Assembly: GCA_963784995.1 (NCBI GenBank)
Contig: CAWATZ010000003.1
Coordinates: 1,612,001-1,676,000 of the forward strand
Origin: CAWATZ01 sp963784995
Lineage (GTDB): Bacteria > Planctomycetota > Planctomycetia > Gemmatales > Gemmataceae
Direction: 5' to 3'
Length of the DNA stretch: 64,000 bases
Both the position numbers and the translations under genes were made by a program. Below the pieces are notes generated by a model that searched no databases, was not told where the DNA came from, and saw only the letters and a program-made list of their open reading frames with translations. This document shows positions 26,546-35,791 of this stretch, piece by piece (the first letter of the stretch is position 1; each line of letters begins with the position of its first letter).

Positions 26546-27886
26546 TCACAGGTACAGGCAGCCCAGGACAGCCAGGCCGGCCAGCAGGCCCAGGAGCAGA
26601 CAGCCGGACACCAGCACCAGCCAGGAAGGAAGAGAACAGCACTTGCCGTCGGGCGGCTGACCGAGGCGAGCCAACTTCGCGCGGGTCAGCAGGTCGCGAA
26701 ACTCCGGATAGAACGCCAGGGGTTGAAAGGCGTCCTGCCCCTGACGGCGGGCCTCGACAGCGGCCGGCAAGCTGCCGGCCTTGAGGCGCTGGATGATCTG
26801 CATCGTGGTCGCCCGGCCCTTGAACACCCGGCCATCCCGGTTGCGATAGCGGAGATACCAGACTCCTGGCGCGTCGGCCGCCGGGGGCCCGGCCGGCAGT
26901 TCCAGGCTGACCCGCGTGGGCACGTTGTTCGAGGCAATGCTGGTCTGCTCCAGCGGACTGAGCAGTCCTTTCTCCGGGTCCGCGACACTGGGCCGATCCG
27001 GGACCAGTCCGGATGTCTCCAGAGCGGAAACCAGTTCGCTGGCGCTCTGGTAGCGGTCGCTCGGCTGGCGGGCCAGCATCCGGGCCAGGATCCGGTCGAG
27101 CATCTCAGGAAGGGTGGGGTCGAGCGAACGGACGCAAAGGAACTCGCCCCGGTTCTTCTGCTCGATCACCTCCAGATCGTTGAGTCCCTGGAAGGGGACG
27201 ATCCCGGTGACCAGATGATAGAACGTGGCCCCGAGGGCGTAGATGTCGCTGCGCTCGTCGGCGTAGCGTGCATTGATGGCCTGCTCGTAGGGCATGTAAG
27301 GAGTGGTGCCGAAACCCTGGCGGGCGGCCGTCAGATGGCTGGCCTCGTCCAGTTTCTTGGCCAAACCCAGGTCGGCCAGCTTGGGCAGGCCGGCGCGGGT
27401 CAAGAGGATGTTGTCGGGCTTGATGTCCCGGTGAACGATGTGCCGGGAATGGGCATGCTCCAGGGCCCGGGCAATGCCCAGGACAATGGCGGCGGCGTCG
27501 GCCACGGGCAGCCGGCCGCTCTGGTCCAGCAGGGCCTGGGCGCTCTGGCCCTCGACGTACTCCAGCACCAGGAAATGCTTGCCCGACGCCGCATCCTGGG
27601 CCGCCTGGTAACTGCGGACGATGTTGGGATGGTTCAGGCAGGCGCCGTTGCGGGCCTCGCGGTAGAAGCGATCCACGAATCCCGGGGTCTGGACCAGGTG
27701 ATCGCTCAGGACCTTCAGGGCCACCTGCTCGCCGGCTCCCTCCTTGTAAGCCAGGTAGACCAACCCCATGCCGCCTTCGCCGAGCCGGCGCAGCAGCCGA
27801 TAGCCTCCCAGACTGCGCACCCCCTCCGCGGGGTGAACCGGACGCTCACCGGTTGCGCCGGCCAGGTTGGTGCGTGTCTTGTCCAT
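26546..27886 (-). CDS. transmembrane Ser/Thr protein kinase
   Basis: A 446-residue Hanks-type kinase. The domain (about 27-290) has GEGGMGLVYLAYK, VALKVL, HRDIKPDNILL, ADLGLAKKL (DLG in place of DFG, common in planctomycete kinases) and an activation segment ending TTPYMPYEQ. A GYF-like or linker region (GVWYLRYRNRDGRVFKGRAT) follows, and the C-terminus is one membrane helix (WLVLVSGCLLLGLLAGLAVL). The protein is therefore anchored at its C-terminus with the kinase in the cytoplasm. Its start is isolated from neighbours, so it has its own promoter. Confidence 0.9.
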   Translation of the reverse strand: MDKTRTNLAGATGERPVHPAEGVRSLGGYRLLRRLGEGGMGLVYLAYKEGAGEQVALKVLSDHLVQTPGFVDRFYREARNGACLNHPNIVRSYQAAQDAASGKHFLVLEYVEGQSAQALLDQSGRLPVADAAAIVLGIARALEHAHSRHIVHRDIKPDNILLTRAGLPKLADLGLAKKLDEASHLTAARQGFGTTPYMPYEQAINARYADERSDIYALGATFYHLVTGIVPFQGLNDLEVIEQKNRGEFLCVRSLDPTLPEMLDRILARMLARQPSDRYQSASELVSALETSGLVPDRPSVADPEKGLLSPLEQTSIASNNVPTRVSLELPAGPPAADAPGVWYLRYRNRDGRVFKGRATTMQIIQRLKAGSLPAAVEARRQGQDAFQPLAFYPEFRDLLTRAKLARLGQPPDGKCCSLPSWLVLVSGCLLLGLLAGLAVLGCLYL

Positions 27887-28218
27887 GAGTCTCTTGCAGC
27901 AGGAACGTCTGGTCCAACCATGCGTTTGCTTGCGGGCGCCCTTCCGGCCGCTCTCCGGAAAGGAATAAACGAGTCAAGTTCGTGGATTGCTTTAGTTTAC
28001 CGCCGGATCGACCCCCTGGCAACAACGAACTGGTTTCCAATGGGTGACATTCTCGTGAAGAGGAGAGTATCTTTGCTTTCGCGAGTCCCCTTGCTCCTTG
28101 ATTCGTTGTCCTCCATCCCCCATTTCAGACGAGCCAGCCAGGCAAACCTTTCTCCTCCACGTAAACACTTCTTTTTGGCAAGCGTTGGCGGTCCGGGACA
28201 GCAGGGGAGCGATGGAAA
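27887..28218. other. intergenic stretch, nothing recognised
   Basis: This gap should hold the promoter of the leftward kinase gene that starts at 27886 and the 3' region of the leftward His-rich protein gene that ends at 28298. I see no tRNA, small ORF with a good ribosome site, or repeat within it. Confidence 0.5.
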
Positions 28219-28259
28219 CAGCAGAGGCCAGGTCCCTGATGGGGGCCTGGCCTCTGCTG
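28219..28259 (-). terminator. terminator-like hairpin of the His/Gln-rich protein gene
   Basis: Perfect 14-bp arms (28219-28232, 28246-28259; CAGCAGAGGCCAGG) lie about 40 bp beyond the stop of the minus-strand gene at 28298, and TTTCC follows on that strand. It fits a transcription terminator with a short T-tract. Confidence 0.6.
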
Positions 28260-28297
28260 GTCCGCCGTGGGCGGTGAGTGGGGCCGCGGCTGCGGGT

Positions 28298-30241
28298 TCA
28301 CTTCCGCTTCTGGGCCTTTTGCTGTTGTTTCTGCAGCTCTGCCAGATAGCGCTTCATTTGCTCTTGCTGCTGCTGCATGATCTGCTGCTGGAGCTTGTGC
28401 TGCGCCTCCAGCTGCGCTTCGACGTGCGCCTCCAGCTGTTTCTGCTGCGCCTGGGTTTGCTTGGAGACCAACTGGGCATGCTGCTGCATCTGTTTTTGAT
28501 GCTCGGCCAGCTTTTTCTCCGCCAGCTTCTGGTGTTCCTGAAGCTTCTGCTGATGCTCGGCTAGCTGCTTCTCCACCAGCTTCTGCTGCTGCTGGTGATG
28601 CAGCAGCTGTTTCTCGTGCTCGGCCAGCTGCTTCTTTTGCTCCGCGGTCAGCTTCTTTTGCTTCTTCAAGGCCTGGATTTGCGCCTCCAGTTTCTTCTGC
28701 TGCTCCACGTGCAACTGGTGCTGCTTCTGGTGCTGGAGGAGCTGTTTCTCGTGCTCCTGCAGTTGCTTCTGCTGCTGGGCGGTGAGATGGTGCTGCGTGG
28801 TGGCGGTCGCGCTCTTGTCGTGGACCTGGATGGTGTGCGCCAGGGGCGGAGTGCCGGAGAGGGCGTGGACGGTGACCGTCTCTCCCGGACGCAGGGCCGC
28901 CAGGTTGAGGGGCTTGTGTTCGTGATTGGTGATGACGGCACCCGTCAGCCGGAAGGCTTGCTGCGTTGGGGAGACGGGCTTGTTCCCCGAAGCGGGATGG
29001 CTGACCTTGAGGTACAGGTGGTCGCCGTTCACGCTGTTGATCACGCCCTGGGTCGTGAACGTGGTTCTCCCGCTGGGATGCGTGGTTGTGGCAGTGTGGT
29101 GCGGATGGATCTCGACCGCCTCCGCGGGATGCGGCGGGACACCGGCCGGGTAAGCGATCACGCGAGCGCCTGCCTTGAGGGCCGCGACGTTCGTTCCGGT
29201 TTTGTTCTTGCCGTCGATCACCGCGAAGTGGGTGGTGGGCAGCAGCGGGATGGTCACGGTGCCCTGAGCCGCCTTGGCCGGGTCGCCGTGGTGATGTCCC
29301 TTGAGGACCAGCGCCGTCGGGGTGGCGGACACCAGCTCGCCGTGGATCGCATGGGGCAGCAGCACCTCGACCGAGGCCGCCAGGTGCGAGTGGATGCCGG
29401 AAGGCAGCACCGACACGTATTCACCGACCGCCACCGCGGCCACCGTTGCCGGGTGGGTGTGGCCGTCCCGGTGGCGGCTGAACTTGGTGGCTGGCGTCAC
29501 CAGGTACGTCAGGTGGTGGGGATGATGGTGGGCCGCGTGGGCGTGGTTGACGCCGCCGGGCAGCAAGATCTCGACGAGGCCAGCCACGTGGGGGTGATCC
29601 AGGCGCGGGAAGATCAGGGCCGTTTCGCCCTTGTGTTCCTTGAGGAAGTTGCTGGGTTTGTGGACGTCGCCGCGGACCTGGATGAACCACGTTGCCGGGT
29701 TGACCTCAAAGGTGCGCGGCTTGCCGTTCACCTGCACGGTGATGCTGGCCGTCGGTGTCGTTTCGCTCTTCTTGAGGTCGCTGATGGTCCCCAGCACGGG
29801 AGGCAGCGGGTTAAAGTGGTGCGGGCGGATGGTCAGCTTGCCTTCGCCGATGTGGATGACCGTACCGTGGTGATGGCCGGGCTTCGGGGGCGTGTGGTGG
29901 GCGGGCGGCGGGGGCGGGAGCATGACCTGCACCAGGGAGGCCGTCGCCGGATTGGCGCCGGGCTTCTGGGTCACTGCGACCTTTTGCCCGACGTGTTCGG
30001 CCAGGAAGGAACTGCCGCTGCGCTGCGTGCCGCGAACGACCTCGAACCGGGTGTTTCCGGTCACCTGGTAATTGATGGCTCCCTTCTGGGTGAGCACGGT
30101 GACCTGGCCGCCGTCCATGCTCTCGGACTTGGTGGCGTCGATGAGCGTGCCAAAGACGGGCGGCGTGTTGGGGGCCGCCTGGAGGGGCGACAGAAGACAC
30201 AATACGAGGGCGACGAGGAGCAGGGAGGGGGAGCGAATCAT
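28298..30241 (-). CDS. secreted His-rich protein with long Gln/Lys coiled coil
   Basis: A 647-residue protein. ATG 30241 with AAGGAGA upstream begins a signal peptide (LLLVALVLCLLSPLQAA). Residues 25-440 contain repeated beta-rich units (GTLIDATKSES.., GTISDLKKSETT.., GELVSATPTALVLKGHHHG) interspersed with His clusters (HHPHHLTYLV, HHTATTTHPSG). The last 180 residues are a Gln/Lys/His coiled coil of EKQLLQHQKQH-like heptads. I know no named family. The His clusters suggest metal binding, and the coiled coil suggests an extended or oligomeric surface protein; both are inferences. Confidence 0.75.
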   Translation of the reverse strand: MIRSPSLLLVALVLCLLSPLQAAPNTPPVFGTLIDATKSESMDGGQVTVLTQKGAINYQVTGNTRFEVVRGTQRSGSSFLAEHVGQKVAVTQKPGANPATASLVQVMLPPPPPAHHTPPKPGHHHGTVIHIGEGKLTIRPHHFNPLPPVLGTISDLKKSETTPTASITVQVNGKPRTFEVNPATWFIQVRGDVHKPSNFLKEHKGETALIFPRLDHPHVAGLVEILLPGGVNHAHAAHHHPHHLTYLVTPATKFSRHRDGHTHPATVAAVAVGEYVSVLPSGIHSHLAASVEVLLPHAIHGELVSATPTALVLKGHHHGDPAKAAQGTVTIPLLPTTHFAVIDGKNKTGTNVAALKAGARVIAYPAGVPPHPAEAVEIHPHHTATTTHPSGRTTFTTQGVINSVNGDHLYLKVSHPASGNKPVSPTQQAFRLTGAVITNHEHKPLNLAALRPGETVTVHALSGTPPLAHTIQVHDKSATATTQHHLTAQQQKQLQEHEKQLLQHQKQHQLHVEQQKKLEAQIQALKKQKKLTAEQKKQLAEHEKQLLHHQQQQKLVEKQLAEHQQKLQEHQKLAEKKLAEHQKQMQQHAQLVSKQTQAQQKQLEAHVEAQLEAQHKLQQQIMQQQQEQMKRYLAELQKQQQKAQKRK

Positions 30242-30603
30242 TCTCCTTGGGCCTTTCCGGGGGAGTTCAGCGAGGTCTCAGGATTGCGGGCCGGGACTTC
30301 CGGCAAGGGCGCGCACCGTGCTGACCGCTTGGGACGGAATCCTGACCTCTGCTTCTCTTCCCCAATAGACGGATCTTACTGGCGGAGCGTTCCTCTGGCC
30401 ACAGAATTCTCTTCCCACTTGCAACGTTTTTTGTTTTGGTTCGCGCCCGGCACGATTCCTGGGAAAGAGGAAACAACCCCTGGCATTGCCTGCGCGGCCA
30501 CCATATACTCATACCGTTCCCGTGACGTCCACAGTCGGAGAATCGTACCCGGCCGAGAGAGTTGGCCGGAGTGCGCGACGGTTCGCCCGGAAAGGCAGCG
30601 CGC
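30242..30603. other. divergent intergenic region with possible promoter
   Basis: It separates the leftward His-rich protein from the rightward histidine kinase and must carry both promoters. A TATACT at 30504-30509, 17 bp after TGGCAT, could be the -10 element for the kinase. No gene or repeat is seen. Confidence 0.4.
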
Positions 30604-32498
30604 GTGACGGCCGAATCCGTTTCCTCGGGTCAACCCGCGTTTCCGCGCTCCGCGGATGCCGCCTGGCGCTGGCTGGACTCCCTGCCGGAGGGAGTCCTGG
30701 TCCTCGATCCCTCGTTGACGGTCTGGTACGCCAACGTCGCAGGTGCGGCGCTTCTGGGCCTCCCTGCCGCCGGGCTGCTGGGCCGCTCCTTCCTCCAGGA
30801 GCTGGCCGGCGCCGCCCCGGGCTGGCTGACGGTCGCCCAGCACGTCCTGGAAACGGGAGGGCCCAGCGAAACCGAAGAGCAGCTCGGCTCACGCTGCTGG
30901 CAGGTGCGCGGCCGGCTGGTGCCCGAAGGGGTCTTGCTCCTGTTCACCGACGAGACGGCACGACGGCAGTTGGAGGACGAACTGATTCATGCGGCCTGGC
31001 ACAGCCGGATGGTCCTGGAACAGCTGCCGACCATTCACTGGATTGTCAACAGTCAGCTGCTGGTCACGCATTCCACGGGAGCGGGGTTGGCGCGGATTGG
31101 CCTGACGCCCAACGGGTTCGTGGGCCGAACTCTTTACGAGGCCCTGCAGACCGACGATCCCAACCATGAACCCATCCGGATGCATCTGCGAGCCCTCAAC
31201 GGGGAGACGGTGCGCTACGCGGATGAGTTCCGCGGCCGGTTCTACGAGGTGGCCCTGGAGCCGTTCCGGGAGCCGGGCGGGTCGGTGGGCGGGGTGATCG
31301 GGCTGGCCCTGGACGTGACCGAGCGCCGCCAGATCGAGGTGGAGCGAGCCCAGCTGCAGCAGCAGTTTTACCAGGCCCAGAAGCTGGAGAGTCTGGGGCT
31401 GCTGGCCAGCGGCATCGCCCACGATTTCGGCAATCTGCAGGTCGGCATCCAGACCGCCATCGAACTGCTGCTGCGCGATCTGCCGGGCGACTCGCCGCAG
31501 CGGCCCCTGGCCGAGCTGATCCACCAGGGCAGCCAGCGCGCCGCCGAGGTCACCCGGCAGATGCTCACCTTTGCCGGCCGGAAGGCCCCGGCACGCCGGC
31601 CTCTGGACCTCAACCAGATGATCCGCGACAACCTGGCGCTGTTCTCGTCCGCGTTTTCCCGGCAGGTGCAACTGTGTCCCCGGCTGGAGCTGGACCTGCC
31701 CGTGGTGGCCGACCCCGGCCAGATCCAGCAGGTGATCATGAACCTGATCATCAACGCCGCCGAGGCCATTGGCCAGGGCCCCCAGGGCCGGCACACGGCC
31801 GGCACCATCGAGGTCCGCACGTCCAGCGTGCTTGTCGGTCCGGGCCCGGCCGAGCCGGCCGGGCTCGCCCCGGGCTGCTACGCCTGTCTGGAGGTCAGCG
31901 ACACCGGCTGCGGCATGGCTCCGGAGGTCCAGGCCCGGATCTTCGAGCCGTTCTTCACCACCAAGTCCACCGGCCGGGGACTGGGGCTGTCGGCGGTGCG
32001 CGGCATCCTGGAGGGACATGGCGGTACGATGCGCGTGCGCAGCCAGGCCGGCCAGGGGACCACCTTCCAGGTCTATCTGCCCTCGGGAGAGCCAGCCACG
32101 CACGTGGCCAGGCCGGCCGGAGTTCAGCCGGACTACGTCCTGTACATCGAGGATGAATCGTATCTGCGCGACGTGGTCCGCAAGACCCTGGAGGCGGAGG
32201 GCGTGTCGGCGTTGCTGGCCTCCAGCGGCGAGGAAGCTCTGGAGCTGTTCCGCCGCCATCAGTCTGCGATCAAGCTGGTCGTGCTCGATCTGGTGATGCC
32301 GGGGCTGAGCGGCTGGGACACGCTCAGGGCCCTGTGGCAGATTTGTCCCGAGGTCAAGGTGGTCCTGGCCAGCGCCACCTGGACGAGCCGCAACCCAATG
32401 ACCGGGCCAGCGTTCAGATTGTCGGCGTCCTGCCCAAGCCCTATCGTCTGACTTCCCTGGTCGAGGTGGTCAGCCGCCATTGCCGGCCTGGGACGTAG
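30604..32498 (+). CDS. PAS-containing hybrid sensor histidine kinase (frameshift near 32380)
   Basis: About 631 residues. GTG 30604 is preferred, with GGAAAGG upstream; an in-frame TTG lies at 30562. Two PAS domains (about 15-100 and 130-240) are followed by the phosphoacceptor helix with SGIAHDFGN (His near 273), a HATPase domain (NLIINAAEAI, DTGCGMAPE, GRGLGLSAVRGI) and a receiver domain (YIEDESYLRD, Asp near 562 in VVLDLVMPGLSGW). No membrane helix is present, so it is cytoplasmic. A missing C near 32380 shifts the frame; the restored end reads LDEPQPNDRASVQIVGVLPK and stops at TAG 32496, inside the left arm of a hairpin repeat. Confidence 0.88.
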
Positions 32499-32555
32499 GG
32501 AACGCCCTCCGTGGCGTTCCGCTGACAACGGAACGCCACGGAGGGCGTTCCCTAC
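32495..32555. repeat. perfect hairpin overlapping the histidine kinase stop
   Basis: Arms of 27 bp (32495-32521 and 32529-32555; GTAGGGAACGCCCTCCGTGG...) with a 7-nt loop. The arm supplies the TAG stop of the histidine kinase. There is no T-run. It lies 9 bp before the Shine-Dalgarno sequence of the rhodanese gene. Confidence 0.88.
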
Positions 32556-32576
32556 AGAACCCCAAGGAGAACACCC

Positions 32577-32903
32577 TTGATCCAGCAAATCCACGTTCAG
32601 GAGCTGGCCGCCCGGCTGCGGGACGGCGAGCCGATCTTCCTTCTGGACGTCCGCCAGCCGTGGGAACACGACACGGCGGCGCTGCCCAGCAGCACCTTGA
32701 TTCCCCTCCAGGAATTGCCGGATCGCACTTCGGAACTGGAGCCTCCTCCAGAGGCGCTGATCGTGGTCTACTGCCATCACGGCATTCGCAGTCTTTCCGG
32801 CGCTGCCCTGCTGCAGCACCTGGGATTTCCCCGGGTCGCGTCGCTGGCCGGGGGGATTGACGCCTGGTCGCTGCTGGTCGATCCGGCCGTGCCTCGGTAT
32901 TGA
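32577..32903 (+). CDS. rhodanese-like sulfurtransferase domain protein
   Basis: A 108-residue single-domain rhodanese. The start is TTG 32577 with AAGGAG upstream. The substrate loop is VVYCHHGIRSLSGA, with the catalytic cysteine, and the fold motifs are FLLDVRQPWEHDTA and VASLAGGIDAW. It probably carries persulfide sulfur in the cytoplasm. Its location directly before moaC could suggest supply of sulfur in cofactor biosynthesis, but the two genes are separated by a hairpin repeat. Confidence 0.88.
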   Translation: MIQQIHVQELAARLRDGEPIFLLDVRQPWEHDTAALPSSTLIPLQELPDRTSELEPPPEALIVVYCHHGIRSLSGAALLQHLGFPRVASLAGGIDAWSLLVDPAVPRY

Positions 32904-32961
32904 AATGTAGTCATCACGCTCCGCGTGATGGTCCCATCACGCGGAGCGTGATGACTACATT
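32904..32961. repeat. perfect hairpin between rhodanese gene and moaC
   Basis: Arms of 28 bp (32904-32931, 32934-32961; AATGTAGTCATCACGCTCCG...) with a 2-nt loop, one base after the rhodanese stop and 14 bp before the moaC start. Sequence is unrelated to the hairpin at 32495-32555. Confidence 0.88.
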
Positions 32962-32975
32962 CGGAGATAACGGAC

Positions 32976-33452
32976 ATGACGGAATTGAGCCACTTTGACG
33001 AACAGGGCCGCAGCCGGATGGTGGACACCAGCGCCAAGGCCGAGACCCTGCGCGAGGCCCGGGCCAGCGGCCTGGTGCGCATGGCCCCGGCCACGGCCGA
33101 CCTGATCCGCAATCGCGGCCTGGCCAAGGGCGACGCCCTGGAAGTGGCCCGCCTGGCCGGCATCATGGCCGCCAAGCGCACCGGCGACCTGATTCCTCTC
33201 TGTCACCCTCTCCCGATCACCAGCGCTCAGCTCGATTTCTCGTTTCCTGCCCCGGACCTGCTGCGCATCGAGGCCACCGTCCGCGTTGTCGGACGGACTG
33301 GCGTCGAGATGGAAGCCCTGACGGCGGTGAGCGTCGCCGCCCTGACCATCTACGACACGTGCAAGTCGGTGGATCGTGTTATGACCATCGAGCAAATCCG
33401 GTTGGAGGAAAAGAGCGGCGGACGCAGCGGCACCTTCCGGCGCGACAGTTGA
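32976..33452 (+). CDS. moaC: cyclic pyranopterin monophosphate synthase MoaC
   Basis: A 158-residue protein that converts the 3',8-cH2GTP product of MoaA into cyclic pyranopterin monophosphate in molybdenum cofactor synthesis. Conserved segments: HFDEQGRSRMVDTSAK, MAAKRTGDLIPLCHPLPIT (catalytic lysine), GVEMEALTAVSVAALTIYD and TCKSVDRVM. Length is normal. No other moa gene is in the window. The next gene starts 38 bp on. Confidence 0.97.
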   Translation: MTELSHFDEQGRSRMVDTSAKAETLREARASGLVRMAPATADLIRNRGLAKGDALEVARLAGIMAAKRTGDLIPLCHPLPITSAQLDFSFPAPDLLRIEATVRVVGRTGVEMEALTAVSVAALTIYDTCKSVDRVMTIEQIRLEEKSGGRSGTFRRDS

Positions 33453-33490
33453 CGGTTGCCGCGGGACCGACACGAGGGGAGCGGGAGCAC

Positions 33491-34495
33491 GTGACGCAAT
33501 CCATGCTGGTCGATACGCAGGTTGCCCTGCCGCCCCTGGACCTGCACGGTCCGATCGCCGGCGACCTGGAAGAGGTCGAGCGCATCCTGGCCCGGACCCT
33601 GAAAAGCCGCTACAGTGCTGTGGCCGGCGTGGTCGATCACGTCCGCCACTACCGGGGCAAGCGTCTGCGTCCGGTGCTGCTGCTGCTGACCGCCCGGGCC
33701 TGCGGCCGATTCACCCCCGCTCATCCGGTCCTGGCCGCCGTGGTGGAGATGATCCACACCGCCACGCTGGTCCACGACGACATCCTGGACTCTGCCAGCG
33801 TCCGCCGGCACCTGGCGACGGTCAACGCCCGCTGGGGCACGCAGGCCGCGGTGCTGCTGGGCGATTACCTGTTCACGCACGCCTTCCACCTGGCCAGCAC
33901 GCTGGAGGACGTGCGTGCCTGCCGGATCATCGGTCTGGCCACCAACCGGGTCTGCGAGGGCGAGCTGTGCCAGGGCCTGGAGCAGGGGAACCTCGACCTG
34001 ACCGAGGAGGCGTACTTCGACGTCATCGACGGCAAGACGGCCGAGCTGATCGCCTGCTGCTGCCAGCTGGGAGCGCTGTTCAGCTCGGCCCCCGGCGAGG
34101 TCGTGGCGTCGCTGACGCGCTTCGGCCGCAACGTCGGGCTGGCGTTTCAGATCGCGGACGACCTGCTTGACCTGATCGGCGAGGAACAGCAGACGGGCAA
34201 GTCGCTGGGCACCGACCTGCAGCTGAAGAAGATGACGCTGCCGCTGATCCACCTGCTCCGGCACGCCTCCGGCGACCGGGGAGCGTGGGTCCGGCAGCTG
34301 CTGGCGCATCCGGGAACGGAGCAGCGGCAAGCGCTGGCGGCGTGTTTGGCGGAGCATGGCAGCCTCGACTATGCCCGGCGGCGGGCGGAGGAGCTGATCG
34401 GGCGGGCTCGCAAGGATCTGGGCTGTCTGCCGACGACGCCGTACCGGGCGATCCTGGAGGCGATGGCGGAGCGGGTGGTCTGTCGCAATCATTGA
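33491..34495 (+). CDS. polyprenyl diphosphate synthase (trans-isoprenyl type)
   Basis: About 334 residues. GTG 33491, with GAGGGGAG upstream, is chosen over distant in-frame starts. Both aspartate-rich motifs that bind Mg-diphosphate are intact: LVHDDILDSASVRR and FQIADDLLDLIGE. Also visible are GKRLRPVLLLLTARA and a G.SLGTDLQLKKMTLPLI segment. It condenses isopentenyl diphosphate units into a long-chain product (quinone side chain or carrier lipid); chain length cannot be read with confidence. Confidence 0.92.
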   Translation: MTQSMLVDTQVALPPLDLHGPIAGDLEEVERILARTLKSRYSAVAGVVDHVRHYRGKRLRPVLLLLTARACGRFTPAHPVLAAVVEMIHTATLVHDDILDSASVRRHLATVNARWGTQAAVLLGDYLFTHAFHLASTLEDVRACRIIGLATNRVCEGELCQGLEQGNLDLTEEAYFDVIDGKTAELIACCCQLGALFSSAPGEVVASLTRFGRNVGLAFQIADDLLDLIGEEQQTGKSLGTDLQLKKMTLPLIHLLRHASGDRGAWVRQLLAHPGTEQRQALAACLAEHGSLDYARRRAEELIGRARKDLGCLPTTPYRAILEAMAERVVCRNH

Positions 34496-34523
34496 TCGGT
34501 AGCTGGCGAGTCGGTCGCGGTCA

Positions 34524-34921
34524 TCAGGGCAAGATCTCGATTGGGATGTCCTTGCAAGCACTCAACCGGGTGTCGTTGGTCAGAAAACGGTCGCAACCAT
34601 GAACAATGGCCGCTGCCAGTTGAAGAGCGTCCGGTGTTTTGAAGTTGTGTGCTGCGCAGAAGCGTGGCGCGGTCACAAACGGCGGCAGTCAACCCGACGA
34701 CCTCCAAACCGGGAGAAACGAAAAACGCATCAAAACGGCCGAGAAGGAGGGCATCTCTCGTCTTCAGAGGCTTGACCCGGCATTCCATCCGCGTCAAGTC
34801 GCTGACGACAGGCGTATCCCCGGCGGTGTGCAAGGCGGCGAGCCGAGCCGCTGCGCGGCCCCCAGCCAGGCGGATTCTGGACGCAGTAAATGATGACGTT
34901 GGTGTCGAGGAAGATTCTCAC
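34524..34921 (-). CDS. VapC-like PIN-domain toxin (two frameshifts)
   Basis: About 132 residues once two single-base shifts (near 34860 and 34665) are allowed for. The N-terminus MRIFLDTNVIIYCVQNP has the first PIN aspartate; the middle reads PVVSDLTRMECRVKPLK (second acidic site); the end in a third frame reads NFKTPDALQLAAAIVHGCDR and FLTNDTRLSACKDIPIEIL (remaining aspartates). It should be a Mg-dependent ribonuclease toxin. Its start overlaps the upstream antitoxin-like gene by 4 bp. Whether the shifts are real inactivation or sequence error is open. Confidence 0.8.
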
Positions 34922-35250
34922 TCGGATTTCTCCGGGGGGAGTCCTTCACGGATCTGCTGGAATTCCTCTTGCATTCGTTCGATGGCAAGCTGATGCTCCT
35001 CCCACTCATCCCGCGCCGCGTTGATCTCGGCATCGATCTCTTCGACGCTGCGGGGCGTGTGTCCCAGTGCCATCTGCTCGGCCCGAATCTTCTGAAGTAC
35101 CTCCCACCAGTCGCCGGTGGCTGGCGCTGTTGCCGCGATGGCTCGGACGGTGACTTCGACTGGCCCCGGAGGCAGCGCGACAGGGCCCGCCAGTTCCAGC
35201 ATCCCATTCGCTTTCAGAGTACCCTGGACGACAACAGTATCGGCGGCCAT
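34918..35250 (-). CDS. putative antitoxin partner of the PIN toxin
   Basis: A 110-residue protein with a beta-rich start (TVVVQGTLKANGMLELAGPV) resembling SpoVT/AbrB-like or DUF104-like antitoxins, followed by a charged helical C-terminus (EIDAEINAARDEWEEHQLAI) that would wrap the toxin. It overlaps the PIN gene by 4 bp, the usual antitoxin-first arrangement. Assignment rests mainly on context. Confidence 0.7.
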   Translation of the reverse strand: MAADTVVVQGTLKANGMLELAGPVALPPGPVEVTVRAIAATAPATGDWWEVLQKIRAEQMALGHTPRSVEEIDAEINAARDEWEEHQLAIERMQEEFQQIREGLPPEKSE

Positions 35251-35593
35251 GACGTGCGACTCCCTGGGGAAGCAACTCTTGATCGAATCCGGAACCCATC
35301 AATTATACCGCAAATCGCCCGAGTGGGAACACGGTAATGGCGTCAGCGGCCTGCCTGGTCTCCATGGCCTTGGTTGCTGGGTGCTGGACTTGCTCCTCGA
35401 AAAGGAGTAAGATCGGCAAACAATCGGACCGGCAGATTGTCCAAACCCGCACGTTCGCGGCTGCTGGGCCGTTGACCTCGTGATTGCCAAGGAGCAGGAC
35501 CAGCGCGGGCCCGGCAACCGAGCTTGGTCCCCTTGCGTCAGGACCGTCTGTTTGGGATACTGCGCAGGTCGCTCTGCTTTCCTGGAGATAGCC
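35251..35593. other. intergenic stretch between two toxin-antitoxin pairs
   Basis: Holds the divergent promoters of the leftward PIN pair and the rightward RelE-like pair. I see no further gene, hairpin or repeat; the longer open frames here lack ribosome sites and overlap real genes. Confidence 0.5.
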
Positions 35594-35791
35594 GTGAGTC
35601 TGCATGAATTGGAAACCGCTGTCACCCAGCTGCCTGCGGCGGAGTTGACCGCCTTCGCACAGTGGTTTGAGGAGTATCTGGCGGACGCCTGGGACCGCCG
35701 CATCGAAGAGGACATCAAGGCCGGGCGACTGGACAAGGCTGGCCGCCGTGCGGATGCCGACTTCGAGGCAGGGAAGTGTAAGCCATTATGA
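35594..35791 (+). CDS. small putative antitoxin
   Basis: A 65-residue protein; GTG 35594 with GGAGATA upstream. The pattern LHELETAVTQLPAAELTAFAQWFEEYLADAWD followed by DIKAGRLDK...ADADFEAGK is common in small antitoxins paired with RelE/ParE toxins. Only part of the pattern is quoted: LPAAELTAFAQWFEEYLAD. Its stop overlaps the next start by 4 bp. Confidence 0.75.
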   Translation: MSLHELETAVTQLPAAELTAFAQWFEEYLADAWDRRIEEDIKAGRLDKAGRRADADFEAGKCKPL

